A DNA stretch of 64,000 nt. It comes from Frankia casuarinae (GTDB lineage: Bacteria; Actinomycetota; Actinomycetes; Frankiales; Frankiaceae). The stretch lies in NCBI RefSeq assembly GCF_000013345.1, contig NC_007777.1, forward strand, positions 3,782,001 to 3,846,000, read 5' to 3'. The notes under the pieces were generated by a model. The model did no database searches. It worked only from the letters and a program-made list of their open reading frames with translations, and was not told the DNA's origin. Of the stretch, positions 50,325 to 58,154 are shown piece after piece (within the stretch, counting starts at the first letter, position 1; each line of letters begins with the position of its first letter). The translations under genes were made by a program, and so were the position numbers.

Positions 50325-50554
50325 CTACCCACCGGTCGGTATGGGACGGGGACGGCGCGTCAGGAACTCCAGGAGGGAGAACTGCCGTGGCGTCAGCTCG
50401 ACCGGTGACTCACCCCGCCAGGCCCGGTGCGACGCGGGTCGAGCCGGAGGTCGCCAGCCGCCAGGACGACCGGGCGTTCCCCACCACCACGGCGCAGCAG
50501 CGCCCGCAGTCGCGCCACCAGACTCCGGTCGTCATCCGCCACCAGGATGCGCAT
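50325..50554 (-). pseudogene. OmpR-family response regulator remnant
   Basis: Reading the minus strand from the ATG at 50554 gives MRILVADDDRSLVARLRALL, the start of a receiver domain with its acidic pair, then jumps to VVLAAGDLRLDP, the linker before an OmpR DNA-binding domain. After a frameshift the next phase reads WRGESPVELTPRQFSLLEFL, the beginning of that domain, and then stops. About 100 residues of receiver are deleted and most of the winged helix is gone. No partner kinase gene is present. Confidence 0.75.
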
Positions 50555-50695
50555 GTGCGGAACAGGGCCACCCTGCCGCTGAGCGCCAGCCGAATCCCTG
50601 CTGAATCTTCGCTCTGAAGGACGGGGCCCTGCGCGCTACGTTTCCCGGTCACGGGCCTCGAGTCGGTCCGCGGGAAGAAGAGCACGAGGAGGATC

Positions 50696-51229
50696 ATGCG
50701 GCACGAACACCGGACCCCGGTCGACGTTCTTGCGCTACTGATACGGGACGGCCGCCTGCTCCTGACGAAACGCGCGGGAGGCATCTACGGAAGCGGCTGC
50801 TGGGCGCTGCCCAGCGGACGGATCGAGCCCGCCGAGGACGTCGTGACCGCGGTGATCCGGGAGCTCGACGAGGAGCTCGGTATCGGGGTCGAACCCGAGG
50901 ATGTCGCTTTCGCGGGTATCACGCATGCCCTTCCGCCGGACAGCGACGCTCGTATCGGTTTCGGCTTCCTGGTGTCGCGGTGGAGCGGCGAGCCCACCAA
51001 TCGGGAGCCAGCCACCTGCTCCGCCCTCGCCTGGCACCCACCGGACGATCTGCCGGCCGACACCCTGGCGTACAGCAGGGAGATCATCCGTCTGCATCTG
51101 CGGGCGGAACCGTTCTCCCGGTTCGGCTGGCCGCCGAGTCGGGGAGCGGGCGCACGATCGCGGCAGGCTTTCTCGGCTATCCGGTCCCGCGACCGGTCCA
51201 CGGGTCCCCCGCCAGACCGAGCTGGCTGA
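50696..51229 (+). CDS. Nudix hydrolase
   Basis: 177-residue cytosolic pyrophosphohydrolase. The Nudix box is perfect: G at the start of GRIEPAEDVVTAVIRELDEE, followed by LGI, fits Gx5Ex7REUxEExGU near residues 42-64. Preceding VDVLALLIRDGRLLLTKRAGG is the usual first strand. The last 40 residues are Arg/Ser/Pro-rich and probably disordered. GAGGAGG stands just upstream of the ATG. The substrate cannot be told from sequence (dNTPs, capped RNA or nucleotide sugars). Confidence 0.9.
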   Translation: MRHEHRTPVDVLALLIRDGRLLLTKRAGGIYGSGCWALPSGRIEPAEDVVTAVIRELDEELGIGVEPEDVAFAGITHALPPDSDARIGFGFLVSRWSGEPTNREPATCSALAWHPPDDLPADTLAYSREIIRLHLRAEPFSRFGWPPSRGAGARSRQAFSAIRSRDRSTGPPPDRAG

Positions 51230-51426
51230 TCCAGGTCTGGTAACAGCGGCGGTCGGCGAGCCGGGTCCAGTCGCCGCCCCACCGCTCCATGGCCGTACGG
51301 ACACCGCACCCGCAGAATGCGCATGGCGGCGACGTGGATGCAACATGCAACAAAACCTTCACGGTTGTCGACCGATAGCAATGGAGATGCTACTTTCAGT
51401 TCACACCTTGAGCGTGAGGGGAGAGG

Positions 51427-52317
51427 GTGACGATCATCGCCATCGCGCCGCATCGAACGCCCGTACGTACCGCCGTCGCGATGATCAGCATCCTCGCTCT
51501 CACCACCGTCCTGATCGGCGTCGGCCTGGCCGGATCCGCCGTGGCCGGCGCCTGCCCGACGGCCGGGTCCAGCGACGTGGGGAAGACGGGGAAGATCAGG
51601 AAAACCGAGAAAACCTGTCCCGATGGGGACGATGCGCCGCCGTTCGGCTTTCTCGATCTCGCCGACGCATCCCCCGCCGGCATCCGCGTCGCCGGCTGGA
51701 CCATCGACCCGGGGGACCTCACCCACCCCCTGGCCGTAACGATCATTCTGGACGACGTCGCCACCGCCAGTGTCGTCGCCGACCGCTCCCGTCCCGACGT
51801 CGCCCGGGCCCACCCGGGCGCCGGCCCCGACCACGGCTTCGACACCACCGTGGCCGCCGCACCCGGCACCCACACCGTCTGCACCGCCGCGGTGAACATC
51901 GGCCCGCTCGGCTCCTTCCACCGGCGGAGCCTCGGCTGCGCCACCGCGACCGTGGACGCGCCCGCCGTCGACCACACGCCCCTCGGCTACCTCGACCTCG
52001 CGACGCCCAACCCGTGGATCACCGCCGGCTGGAGCAGCGTCCGCGTCGCCGGCTGGACCTACGACCCCGACGACCCCGCCGACCCCCTCATCGTCACGGT
52101 CACTCTCGACGCCACCACCGCCACCACCGCCACCGCGGACACCTCCCGACCGGACGTCGCCCGCTTCTACCCCGACGCCGGCCCCGACCACGGCTTCGAG
52201 ACCACCGTCATCACGAGCGCCGTCCCGCACACGGTGTGCGCCTACGCCACGAACGCCGGGCCCGACGGCCCCATCCGGCATCAGCTCGGCTGCGCCACCG
52301 TCTCCTGGCTCCCCTGA
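51427..52317 (+). CDS. Secreted protein with two PDHGF repeats
   Basis: 296 residues. A signal peptide is likely (Arg-rich start, then ISILALTTVLIGVGLAGSAV, cleavage near AVAGA). A short linker with Lys and Asp follows, then two homologous domains of about 105 residues: each has PxGxLDLA, RVAGWTxDPxD, SRPDVAR, the motif GPDHGFxTTV, a Cys before an Asn-rich strand, and LGCAT at the end. The two conserved Cys per domain could form disulphides. Such repeats occur in many secreted actinobacterial proteins; the role is unknown. The GTG at 51427 is the start; it follows a purine-rich site. Confidence 0.8.
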   Translation: MTIIAIAPHRTPVRTAVAMISILALTTVLIGVGLAGSAVAGACPTAGSSDVGKTGKIRKTEKTCPDGDDAPPFGFLDLADASPAGIRVAGWTIDPGDLTHPLAVTIILDDVATASVVADRSRPDVARAHPGAGPDHGFDTTVAAAPGTHTVCTAAVNIGPLGSFHRRSLGCATATVDAPAVDHTPLGYLDLATPNPWITAGWSSVRVAGWTYDPDDPADPLIVTVTLDATTATTATADTSRPDVARFYPDAGPDHGFETTVITSAVPHTVCAYATNAGPDGPIRHQLGCATVSWLP

Positions 52318-52381
52318 CCGCTGCTGGCCCCTGACCGCTGCTGGCCCCTGACCGCTGCTGGCCCCTGACCGCTGCTGGCCC
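52314..52381. repeat. 17-bp tandem repeat, 4 units, overlapping a stop codon
   Basis: Four perfect copies of ctgaccgctgctggccc. The first contains the TGA stop of the secreted protein; the rest lie in the gap before arsR. The unit size is not a multiple of three. Confidence 0.97.
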
Positions 52382-52445
52382 CTCTGACCACCGCCGGCCG
52401 CGATGCGCAGGTCCCGCCCGGCGGTCGTCTCACTCGGTAGTCGTC

Positions 52446-52856
52446 TCACTCGGCGTCTGGAGCGGCGGCCGGAGCGAAGACCGTGGCGAGCGCGGGCAGC
52501 GCTCCGGGCACGAGTCGGTAGTAGGCCCACACGCCACGCTTCTCCCGGCTGATCAGGCCGGCGGCGACAAGAACCTTCAGGTGGTGGCTGACGGTCGGCT
52601 GGGTCAGCCCGAGCGGCTCGGTCAGTTCGCAGACGCACGCCTCACCACCCTCCCGCGCATAGATCATCGACAGCAGCCGCAGCCGGGCGGGAACGGCGAT
52701 CGCTTTGAGCACACCGACGAGACGTTCGGCGTCCTCCGCGGACAGCGGGGTGCGAGCCAACGGCGTGCAGCAGGACGCGACGGTGCCCGCGAGCCCGCTC
52801 GGTGCGTCACTCTCGTCACCGTGATCACCGTGATCACGCGCGGTCAGACATCCCAT
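52446..52856 (-). CDS. arsR: ArsR-family metalloregulator
   Basis: 136-residue winged-helix repressor. The ATG at 52856 gives MGCLTARDHGDHGDE; the frame before it is intergenic. The DNA-binding helices read LTEPLGLTQPTVSHHLKVLVAAGLI, and the metal-sensing segment GEACVCELTE carries the CxC pair of As(III)/Sb(III) sensors. An additional Cys pair (ASCCTPLA) near residue 30 could also bind metal. No arsenic efflux or reductase gene is near; an IS110 element lies 11 bp upstream of the start, and has probably cut the gene from its own promoter and partners. Confidence 0.87.
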   Translation of the reverse strand: MGCLTARDHGDHGDESDAPSGLAGTVASCCTPLARTPLSAEDAERLVGVLKAIAVPARLRLLSMIYAREGGEACVCELTEPLGLTQPTVSHHLKVLVAAGLISREKRGVWAYYRLVPGALPALATVFAPAAAPDAE

Positions 52857-52867
52857 GGTTTTCGTTG

Positions 52868-54091
52868 TCAAGCGGCGACGTCGAGTGTTGCTTTCTGTGT
52901 CCATGCGGTTGCCTCACTGTAGGGGGTGTGGGTCTTGAGGCAGCCGTGCAGGATTCCGACGAGCCGGTTGCCGAGCTGGCGCAGCGCGGCGTGGTGCGAC
53001 GTGCCGCGCGCGCGGATCGCGTCGTAGTACGACCGGGCGCCCGGGGATGCGCTCAGGGCCGAGAGCGCCTGCTGATGTAGCGCGTCGGCGAGCCGGTTGT
53101 TGCGTGCGTAGCGGGCCAGGACCGTCTTCTTCTTCCCGGAGGCGCGGGTGATCGGGCTCGTGCCGGCGTAGTTCTTCCGTGCCTTCGCGTCGGCGTAGCG
53201 CGTCGGGTCGTCACCGAACTCGGCGAGCACCCGGGCCGCGAGGACCGGTCCCAGGCCGGGCTGGGACAGCAGGATCTTCGCGTCCGGGTGCTGGTCAAAA
53301 TGGTCCGCGACCTGCTCCTCGAGCCGGGCGATCTCGCCGTTGAGGGCTGCGAGCAGCCCGGCCTGGGCGCGCACGACCGCGGCGTAGGCGGTGGTCGCCG
53401 CCGGCGTGACGGGCAGCTGCTCGGCCCGCAGCGCCGCCCGGATCGCGGCCGCCCTCTCGGGGATCTTCCGCCGGCGGGCGTGCCTGAGCGCGGCGCTGAT
53501 CTGCGCAACGGTCAGCCTCGCGGCCTCGGCCGGCGACGGCGCCTTCGCGAGAAGCTCCAGCGCGTCAGGGGTATCGAGGTCGTCGAACGCGGCCAGCGCG
53601 GCCGGGAAGAACTCCAGGAGCGCCGAGCGCAGCCGCTGGGTCTGGCGGGTCCGGTCCCAGATCAGGTTCTGATGCGCCCGCGCCACGATCTTCACCGCCT
53701 CGGCGGTGTCACTGTCCCCAGCGACCGGCCGCAGCTGGTGACGGTCCGTACGGACCATGTCCGCCAGGCTGTGCGCGTCGCCGGCGTCGCTCTTGGCACC
53801 CGACGTCGAGTACCGCTCCCGGTACCGCGCCGCCTGCAACGGGTTCACCGCGATCACCTGGTAGCCCGCCGCGACGAGCGCCCGCACCCACGGGCCGCGG
53901 TCGGTCTCGATCCCGACCACGACCTGCTCCGGGCCGGCGTCCTCGGCCAGGTGCCGCCCGATCAGCGCGTGCAGCCGGGCGATCCCGGCCACGCCCTCCG
54001 GCAGCCGGCCCTTCGCCAGTCGCCGACCCGTCTCGTCCTGCACCTCCACATCGTGGTGGTCCTGCGCCCAGTCGTCACCGACGAACAGCAT
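52868..54091 (-). CDS. IS110-family transposase, apparently intact
   Basis: 407-residue DEDD recombinase of IS110, unlike the other copy in sequence. RuvC-like domain: first Asp in FVGDDWAQDHHDVEV near residue 6, Glu in VVVGIETDRGP near residue 60, Asp pair in SGAKSDAGDAHSLADM near residue 102. The C-terminal Tnp domain has SQPGLGPVLAARVLAEFGDD and the Ser nucleophile region SPITRASGKKKTVLARYARN (residues about 305-325). ATG at 54091; an earlier in-frame start at 54145 is less likely. The non-coding stretch upstream would hold a bridge RNA if the family model applies. No target duplication is expected for this family. Confidence 0.92.
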   Translation of the reverse strand: MLFVGDDWAQDHHDVEVQDETGRRLAKGRLPEGVAGIARLHALIGRHLAEDAGPEQVVVGIETDRGPWVRALVAAGYQVIAVNPLQAARYRERYSTSGAKSDAGDAHSLADMVRTDRHQLRPVAGDSDTAEAVKIVARAHQNLIWDRTRQTQRLRSALLEFFPAALAAFDDLDTPDALELLAKAPSPAEAARLTVAQISAALRHARRRKIPERAAAIRAALRAEQLPVTPAATTAYAAVVRAQAGLLAALNGEIARLEEQVADHFDQHPDAKILLSQPGLGPVLAARVLAEFGDDPTRYADAKARKNYAGTSPITRASGKKKTVLARYARNNRLADALHQQALSALSASPGARSYYDAIRARGTSHHAALRQLGNRLVGILHGCLKTHTPYSEATAWTQKATLDVAA

Positions 54092-54433
54092 CCGGGTCTC
54101 CCGTCTCTCGGCACCAGGTCCGGCAGCCTCCAGGAGATCCACCACACCCTAATGGTCAAGTGCTCACGCCACGATCAGCGGGCACGACATCCCATCTGTG
54201 GTCCGCTCTCCCGACCACCGGCAGGGGCACGGTCTGACCTTAGGACTCGTCCTGCGTCCAGGGGCCTCGAGTGCTCACCTGCTGGCGGCTACCGGAACCG
54301 AGCCTGCCTCACGGCTGCCCGGTATGTCCCATTAGGGGCACCAGGGTCGATGCGAGCGTCGTCGTCATGCACACCAGCATGCCCCACGGGACCGCACCCG
54401 GGCCCGTCCAGCCATCCTGGCGGCCCATAAAAC
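54092..54433. other. Non-coding end of the IS110 element and flank
   Basis: No gene is supported. In IS110-family elements the bridge RNA is encoded in the non-coding end upstream of the transposase, which here is the first 100-250 nt of this stretch. I cannot fix the element boundary without a second copy. Confidence 0.4.
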
Positions 54434-54462
54434 TTGACAGGATTACATAGCGCTGTTTATCT
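54434..54462 (+). promoter_or_regulatory. Promoter of the cbtBA transcript
   Basis: TTGACA at 54434 and TTATCT at 54457 are separated by 17 nt, in AT-rich DNA directly before the riboswitch. A consensus -35 is rare in this genome. Confidence 0.6.
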
Positions 54463-54467
54463 CTACA

Positions 54468-54575
54468 TGTTCGTGTGATGGAAGCCGGTGTGATTCCGGC
54501 ATGGTCGCGCCACTGTGATCGGCCCGTCCGTCCTGGACGGTCTCGGAAGTCAGACCCATTGCCCGAACCCGTCCT
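54468..54575 (+). ncRNA. Cobalamin (B12) riboswitch
   Basis: Conserved blocks of the cobalamin aptamer occur in order: GGAAGCCGGTG with ATTCCGGCA (54480-54501), the core GCGCCACTGTGA (54507-54518), a CCGTCC/GGACGG stem (about 54527-54540), and GGAAGTCAGACCC (54545-54557). Downstream, GAGG TTCT CCTC (54601-54612) can form a small hairpin that hides the cbtB ribosome site, suggesting control of translation. Bound B12 would switch off the transporter genes. Confidence 0.93.
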
Positions 54576-54612
54576 ACCCGTGGAACGCGTGATTCCAGTG
54601 GAGGTTCTCCTC

Positions 54613-54843
54613 ATGGCGCACCCCGCCGTCTCCCCCGCACCGCTCGCCCAGCCGGCCCTGCCGGCCCTGCCGACCATCCCGATGCGTGAGCTGGTGCCCT
54701 TCCTGCTCTTCGGCGGGCTGCTGGCGCTGCTCGGGCTGTACTTCGTCGGCGCCGAGCAGGGCGCGCTGTCAATCTTCGGCGGGAACTACGTCCACGAGTT
54801 CGTGCACGACGCCCGCCACCTGCTCGGCTTCCCCTGCCACTAA
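54613..54843 (+). CDS. cbtB: Cobalt transporter subunit CbtB
   Basis: Small 76-residue membrane protein of the CbtAB cobalt importer, used for B12 synthesis. After a Pro/Ala-rich leader there is one transmembrane helix (LVPFLLFGGLLALLGLYFVG). The C-terminus is His-rich (YVHEFVHDARHLLGFPCH), the expected metal-binding tail. The ATG at 54613 follows GGAGG at 8 nt. It is the first gene below the cobalamin riboswitch, which supports the function. Confidence 0.93.
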   Translation: MAHPAVSPAPLAQPALPALPTIPMRELVPFLLFGGLLALLGLYFVGAEQGALSIFGGNYVHEFVHDARHLLGFPCH

Positions 54844-54878
54844 CGCCTCCTCCCGATCTGTTCCAGCGAGGAGACGCT

Positions 54879-55676
54879 GTGGCACGAACACTGTTGATCC
54901 GTGGCATGCTCGTCGGTCTGGTCGCCGCCGTGCTCGCCTTCATCGTCGCGAAGACCCTCGGCGAGAGCCAGATCGGTCACGCGATCACCTTCGAGTCGGC
55001 GGGCGAGAGTTCCACTCATGCGCACGAGGCGGTGGGTCTCGCCGCTCACGCGCACGAGGAGTCCGAGCCGGTGTCCCGGACCGTGCAGTCGACGCTCGGT
55101 CTGTTCACCGGTCTGCTGCTCTTCTCCGTCGCCATCGGCGGCATGTTCGCCCTGGCGTACGCGTGCGTGCAGGGCCGCCTGGGCACCCTCGGGCCCCGCG
55201 GGACGGCCGCCCTGGTCGCCCTCGCCGGGTTCACCGCGGTCTACCTCCTGCCCGATTTGAAGTACCCGGCGAATCCCCCCGCGATCGGCAATCCCGACAC
55301 GATCGGCCGGCGGACCGTCCTGTACTTCCTCATGATCCTGATCTCGGTGATCGTCGTGGTCGGGACGGGTGTGGCCGCGCGGCGGCTCACCGGCCGGCTC
55401 GGCGGCTGGAACGCGACGATCGCCGCCGCCGTCGGCGGGCTGGTGGTCCTGGGCGTCGTCTACGCCGTTCTGCCCCACGTGCACGAGACGCCGGAGGGCT
55501 TCCCGGCCGACGTGCTGTGGCGGTTCCGGATCGCCTCGCTCGCCATCCAGGCGACCGTCTGGGCGGCCATCGGCCTGCTGTTCGGCACGTTGACCGAACG
55601 CGCGTTCCGACGTACCGCGGCCCCCACCAGCGCGATCGGTGCGATCGGTGCCGCCGGTGCGGCTGGCCCTGGTTAG
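54879..55676 (+). CDS. cbtA: Cobalt transporter subunit CbtA
   Basis: 265-residue partner of CbtB with about six membrane helices (first: LIRGMLVGLVAAVLAFIVAK). A His-rich outer loop THAHEAVGLAAHAHEESE near residues 45-63 and YAVLPHVHETPEGFP near residue 200 probably bind cobalt. The sequence HEESEPVSRTVQSTLGLFTG is typical. It starts with GTG 35 nt after cbtB and overlaps the next gene, so all three are probably controlled by the riboswitch. Confidence 0.93.
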   Translation: MARTLLIRGMLVGLVAAVLAFIVAKTLGESQIGHAITFESAGESSTHAHEAVGLAAHAHEESEPVSRTVQSTLGLFTGLLLFSVAIGGMFALAYACVQGRLGTLGPRGTAALVALAGFTAVYLLPDLKYPANPPAIGNPDTIGRRTVLYFLMILISVIVVVGTGVAARRLTGRLGGWNATIAAAVGGLVVLGVVYAVLPHVHETPEGFPADVLWRFRIASLAIQATVWAAIGLLFGTLTERAFRRTAAPTSAIGAIGAAGAAGPG

Positions 55677-56361
55677 TTGCGCGCCGACCGTGGCCCTGCG
55701 GGCCGCCCGGTTCCCTATCGACGAGCCTCTCGACGCCGACGGGCTGCACCGAGCCGCCGGCGCCGCCGAGGCGGTAGCGGCTGGCGCGCTTCCCGCGACG
55801 GGACGGGTGCTCTGCGACGGATCCGCGCGGGCCTGTCAGACCGCCGCCGCCCTGGGCCTCGGTGCCCGCAAGGGTGACGTCACCATCCCGCGGGCCCCGG
55901 GCCTACCCGTCGTCCCCGAGGTGGATCCGGCCCTGCGCGACCTGGACGTCGGGGCCTGGCGGGGGCGCAGCCTGGACGAGATTCCCCCGGACGAGCTGCG
56001 CCGGTGGCACAGCGATCCGGCGGTGGCCCCGCCGGGCGGCGAATCCCTACTGAGCTTGCTCAGCCGCGTCGAGAACTGGCTGGTCCGGCGAAGCACCGAA
56101 CCGAGCCACATCATCGCGGTGACCCATCCGGCGGTCATCCGGGGCGTGCTCGTGGCCGCCCTGCGCTGCCCGGTCGAGATGTTCTGGCGGATCGACGTCG
56201 CCCCGTTGACGGCGACCCTCCTGCACCATCGGATCGGCGCGGGCGGTCATGACGGCACGACCGGCACGCAGCCGAAAACGGAGAGTGCCGCGACCAGGAC
56301 CGCGACCGGAACCGGAACCGGAACCGACTGGACCTTGACACACGTCTGCCGCCCGCTTTAG
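55657..56361 (+). CDS. Histidine-phosphatase-fold protein lacking the catalytic His
   Basis: 234 residues with the histidine-phosphatase layout: N-terminal strand RLALVSCAPTVALRAARFP, VLCDGSARACQTAAAL, LRDLDVGAWRGRSLDEIPP, and VTHPAVIRGVLVAAL. The RHG motif that supplies the phospho-His is replaced by SCA, so catalysis is doubtful, although the second His remains (THPAVIR). Related phosphatases often follow cbtAB in actinobacteria, where they may act in alpha-ribazole-5'-phosphate removal in B12 synthesis. Start at GTG 55657; GTG 55639 is in frame too. It overlaps cbtA by 20 nt. Confidence 0.78.
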   Translation: MRLALVSCAPTVALRAARFPIDEPLDADGLHRAAGAAEAVAAGALPATGRVLCDGSARACQTAAALGLGARKGDVTIPRAPGLPVVPEVDPALRDLDVGAWRGRSLDEIPPDELRRWHSDPAVAPPGGESLLSLLSRVENWLVRRSTEPSHIIAVTHPAVIRGVLVAALRCPVEMFWRIDVAPLTATLLHHRIGAGGHDGTTGTQPKTESAATRTATGTGTGTDWTLTHVCRPL

Positions 56362-56403
56362 CGAGATCCGCCGGGTCCGGCGTCCATCGGCGCCGGCGCG
56401 CGG

Positions 56404-56520
56404 ATGGGAAAGCTCATGGTCGCCCAGGAGCTCGGGGTGACCGTTCTGCCCGACTACAGCATCGTGGGCGACCCGCCCGAACGCAGCGGCGTCATCACCC
56501 ACCGCTCGCTTGGAGGTCGA
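56404..56520 (+). pseudogene. LysR-type regulator C-terminal fragment
   Basis: A stretch reads LMVAQELGVTVLPDYSIVGD followed by PPERSGVITHRSL. This is like the end of a LysR ligand domain (GxGVTVLPDYS, then a R-G-I-R strand). There is no helix-turn-helix upstream; the fragment begins just after the phosphatase gene. The remaining 150 nt to the next gene show nothing else. Confidence 0.5.
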
Positions 56521-56685
56521 GTGAAAATCGCATCAGAATCGTCAGGTTCGACCGGTTTCCCGGCCCGGCCACGAGGCTGCCGCGGCCCCTTGACGCGCGG
56601 CACCGTCCGGATGGAATCATGGCCGTGGGTCCGAACCCCCAGGTGGCCCCAGGTGGCTAGATGACCCCGGGTGAGAGGCGGTCGG

Positions 56686-56811
56686 GTGGGTAAGCACGCG
56701 AAACCGGTAGCCTGCCCGACCTGCAACGGCAGCGGGAAGATCACCGTGACCAGCGACGGCAAGAACGAGACCGTCTCCTGCGGCGTGTGCAAGGGCTCAG
56801 GGAAGGCGTGA
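56686..56811 (+). CDS. Small DnaJ-type zinc-ribbon protein
   Basis: 41 residues from the GTG at 56686 (or 46 from GTG 56671). Two CxxCxGxG-type motifs, CPTCNGSGK and CGVCKGSGKA, flank a short strand region (ITVTSDGKNETVS), as in one zinc centre of DnaJ. It is too short for the usual gene-finder cut-offs. It is coupled to the methyltransferase downstream by a GTGA overlap, so both products are likely to act together. Function unknown. Confidence 0.8.
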   Translation: MGKHAKPVACPTCNGSGKITVTSDGKNETVSCGVCKGSGKA

Positions 56812-57875
56812 GCGTCCGCCGGGTGAACCGCGAGGATTTCATCCCGGATGAGATCTGGGTCCGGGACGAGGACGGGTTCTTCCTGGTCCCGCTCCGGCGC
56901 CAGGATGATCCACAGCGGTGGTCGGAGCTGTGCCGCGGCGACGACGGGATCACGACGCAGGTCGACGACGGGACGGGCAGGTACGACGGTAGGGGCGTCA
57001 TACCGACCAGTTCCAGCAGCGCGCCGTGGGTCATGGCCCGGATGCTCGACCTCCTCGATGTGCGGGACGGGATGAACGTCCTCGAGATCGGTACCGGGAC
57101 CGGCTATAACGCGGCGCTGCTCGCCGAGCGGACCCCGACCGGCCAGGTCACCACCATCGAGATCGATCCGGGAATCGCGGGGCACGCCCGCGCGGCCCTC
57201 GCCAGAATCGGCCGTCCGGTGACGGTGGTCGTCGGGGACGGCGCGGCGGGGTTTCCCGATCGGGCTCCCTACGACCGGATCATCGCCACGGCGTCGGTGG
57301 TTACCGTTCCCTACCCCTGGATCACGCAGACCCGGCCGGGCGGGCGGATCGTGCTGCCGTTCACGAGCGAGTTCGGTGGGGCGCTGCTGTCATTGACCGT
57401 CGCGGACGGCACCGCCTCGGGCCATTTTCATGATGATGCGGGTTTCATGCGGCTGCGCGGCCAACGGGCCGACAGACCCGTCTGGTGGCTCGGCGAGGAC
57501 GACGCCGACGTCAGAACAACCTGCCGGTATCTGGATGAGCCCTTCGCGGACGCCGCGGCCGGATTCGCGGTCGGCCTGTGGCTGCCCGGCTGCACCACCG
57601 GGCAGATCGAGGAAGGCGGCCCGGCGAGAACACTTCTGCTGTCCCACGCGGCGTCACATTCGTGGGCGTCACTGACCGCCGGGTCGGACGGGCAGTCGGA
57701 CGGGCACGAGGTCACCCAGTATGGGCCACGACGGTTGTGGGACGAACTCGAAATGGCCTACGACTGGTGGGTGAACGCAGGGCGGCCGTCCTGCGCCCGC
57801 TTCGGGCTCACCGTCACCCCCGACGGTCAGACATCCTGGCTGGACTACCCGGAGCGGGTCATCCCGGCCTCGTGA
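56808..57875 (+). CDS. PCMT-like SAM-dependent methyltransferase
   Basis: 355-residue protein resembling protein-L-isoaspartate methyltransferases. The N-terminal region has NREDFIPDEIWVRDEDGF and GITTQVDDGTG; the methyltransferase core has SSAPWVMARMLDLLDVRDGM, motif I VLEIGTGTGYNAALLAE near residue 87, IEIDPG, and PYDRIIATASV. The C-terminal 150 residues (VWWLGEDDADV, SHSWASLT, YGPRRLWDELEMAYDWW) are specific to a group of actinobacterial proteins, some near RiPP genes. The start GTG at 56808 overlaps the zinc-ribbon gene. No precursor peptide is seen here. Confidence 0.85.
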   Translation: MSVRRVNREDFIPDEIWVRDEDGFFLVPLRRQDDPQRWSELCRGDDGITTQVDDGTGRYDGRGVIPTSSSSAPWVMARMLDLLDVRDGMNVLEIGTGTGYNAALLAERTPTGQVTTIEIDPGIAGHARAALARIGRPVTVVVGDGAAGFPDRAPYDRIIATASVVTVPYPWITQTRPGGRIVLPFTSEFGGALLSLTVADGTASGHFHDDAGFMRLRGQRADRPVWWLGEDDADVRTTCRYLDEPFADAAAGFAVGLWLPGCTTGQIEEGGPARTLLLSHAASHSWASLTAGSDGQSDGHEVTQYGPRRLWDELEMAYDWWVNAGRPSCARFGLTVTPDGQTSWLDYPERVIPAS

Positions 57876-57886
57876 CCCCCGCGGAC

Positions 57887-57950
57887 GAACTGGCGCGACG
57901 GCGAACTGGCGCGACGGCGAACTGGCGCGACGGCGAACTGGCGCGACGGC
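57887..57950. repeat. 16-bp tandem repeat, 4 units
   Basis: Four perfect copies of gaactggcgcgacggc, starting 11 bp after the methyltransferase stop, in non-coding DNA. Confidence 0.97.
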
Positions 57951-58014
57951 GAATCGCCGAGGGTTGGTAACGGTCTCCGGTCTTGAAACCGCGCCTAACC
58001 CTCGGCAACTCTCT

Positions 58015-58048
58015 GTCATCAAACAGTCGACGTCATCAAACGGTCGAC
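58015..58048. repeat. 17-bp direct repeat, 2 units
   Basis: gtcatcaaacagtcgac and a second copy with one change (g for a), in the gap between convergent genes. Confidence 0.9.
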
Positions 58049-58090
58049 GTCGCCGACCATCGGTGCATCCGCGGGGTCAGCACCTCGGAT

Positions 58091-58119
58091 CCCTGGATCC
58101 CGGATCCTGGGATCCAGGG
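58091..58119. terminator. Hairpin between convergent methyltransferase and sulP genes
   Basis: CCCTGGATCCC and GGGATCCAGGG (11-bp arms, 7-nt loop). It may terminate transcription from both sides. Confidence 0.7.
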
Positions 58120-58154
58120 CCCCGGGCGATCGGCGGCCCTTCACCGCTGCGGCA

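Noticed and set aside
50007-50332. Short minus-strand frames upstream of the response-regulator remnant
   Set aside because: They start inside the palindromes (repeated MVTI) and show no family resemblance.
34366-58154. Complete integrative element anchored in tRNA-Asn
   Set aside because: No integrase, excision or conjugation gene and no duplicate of the tRNA end were found in the window; only border position and gene content suggest an island.
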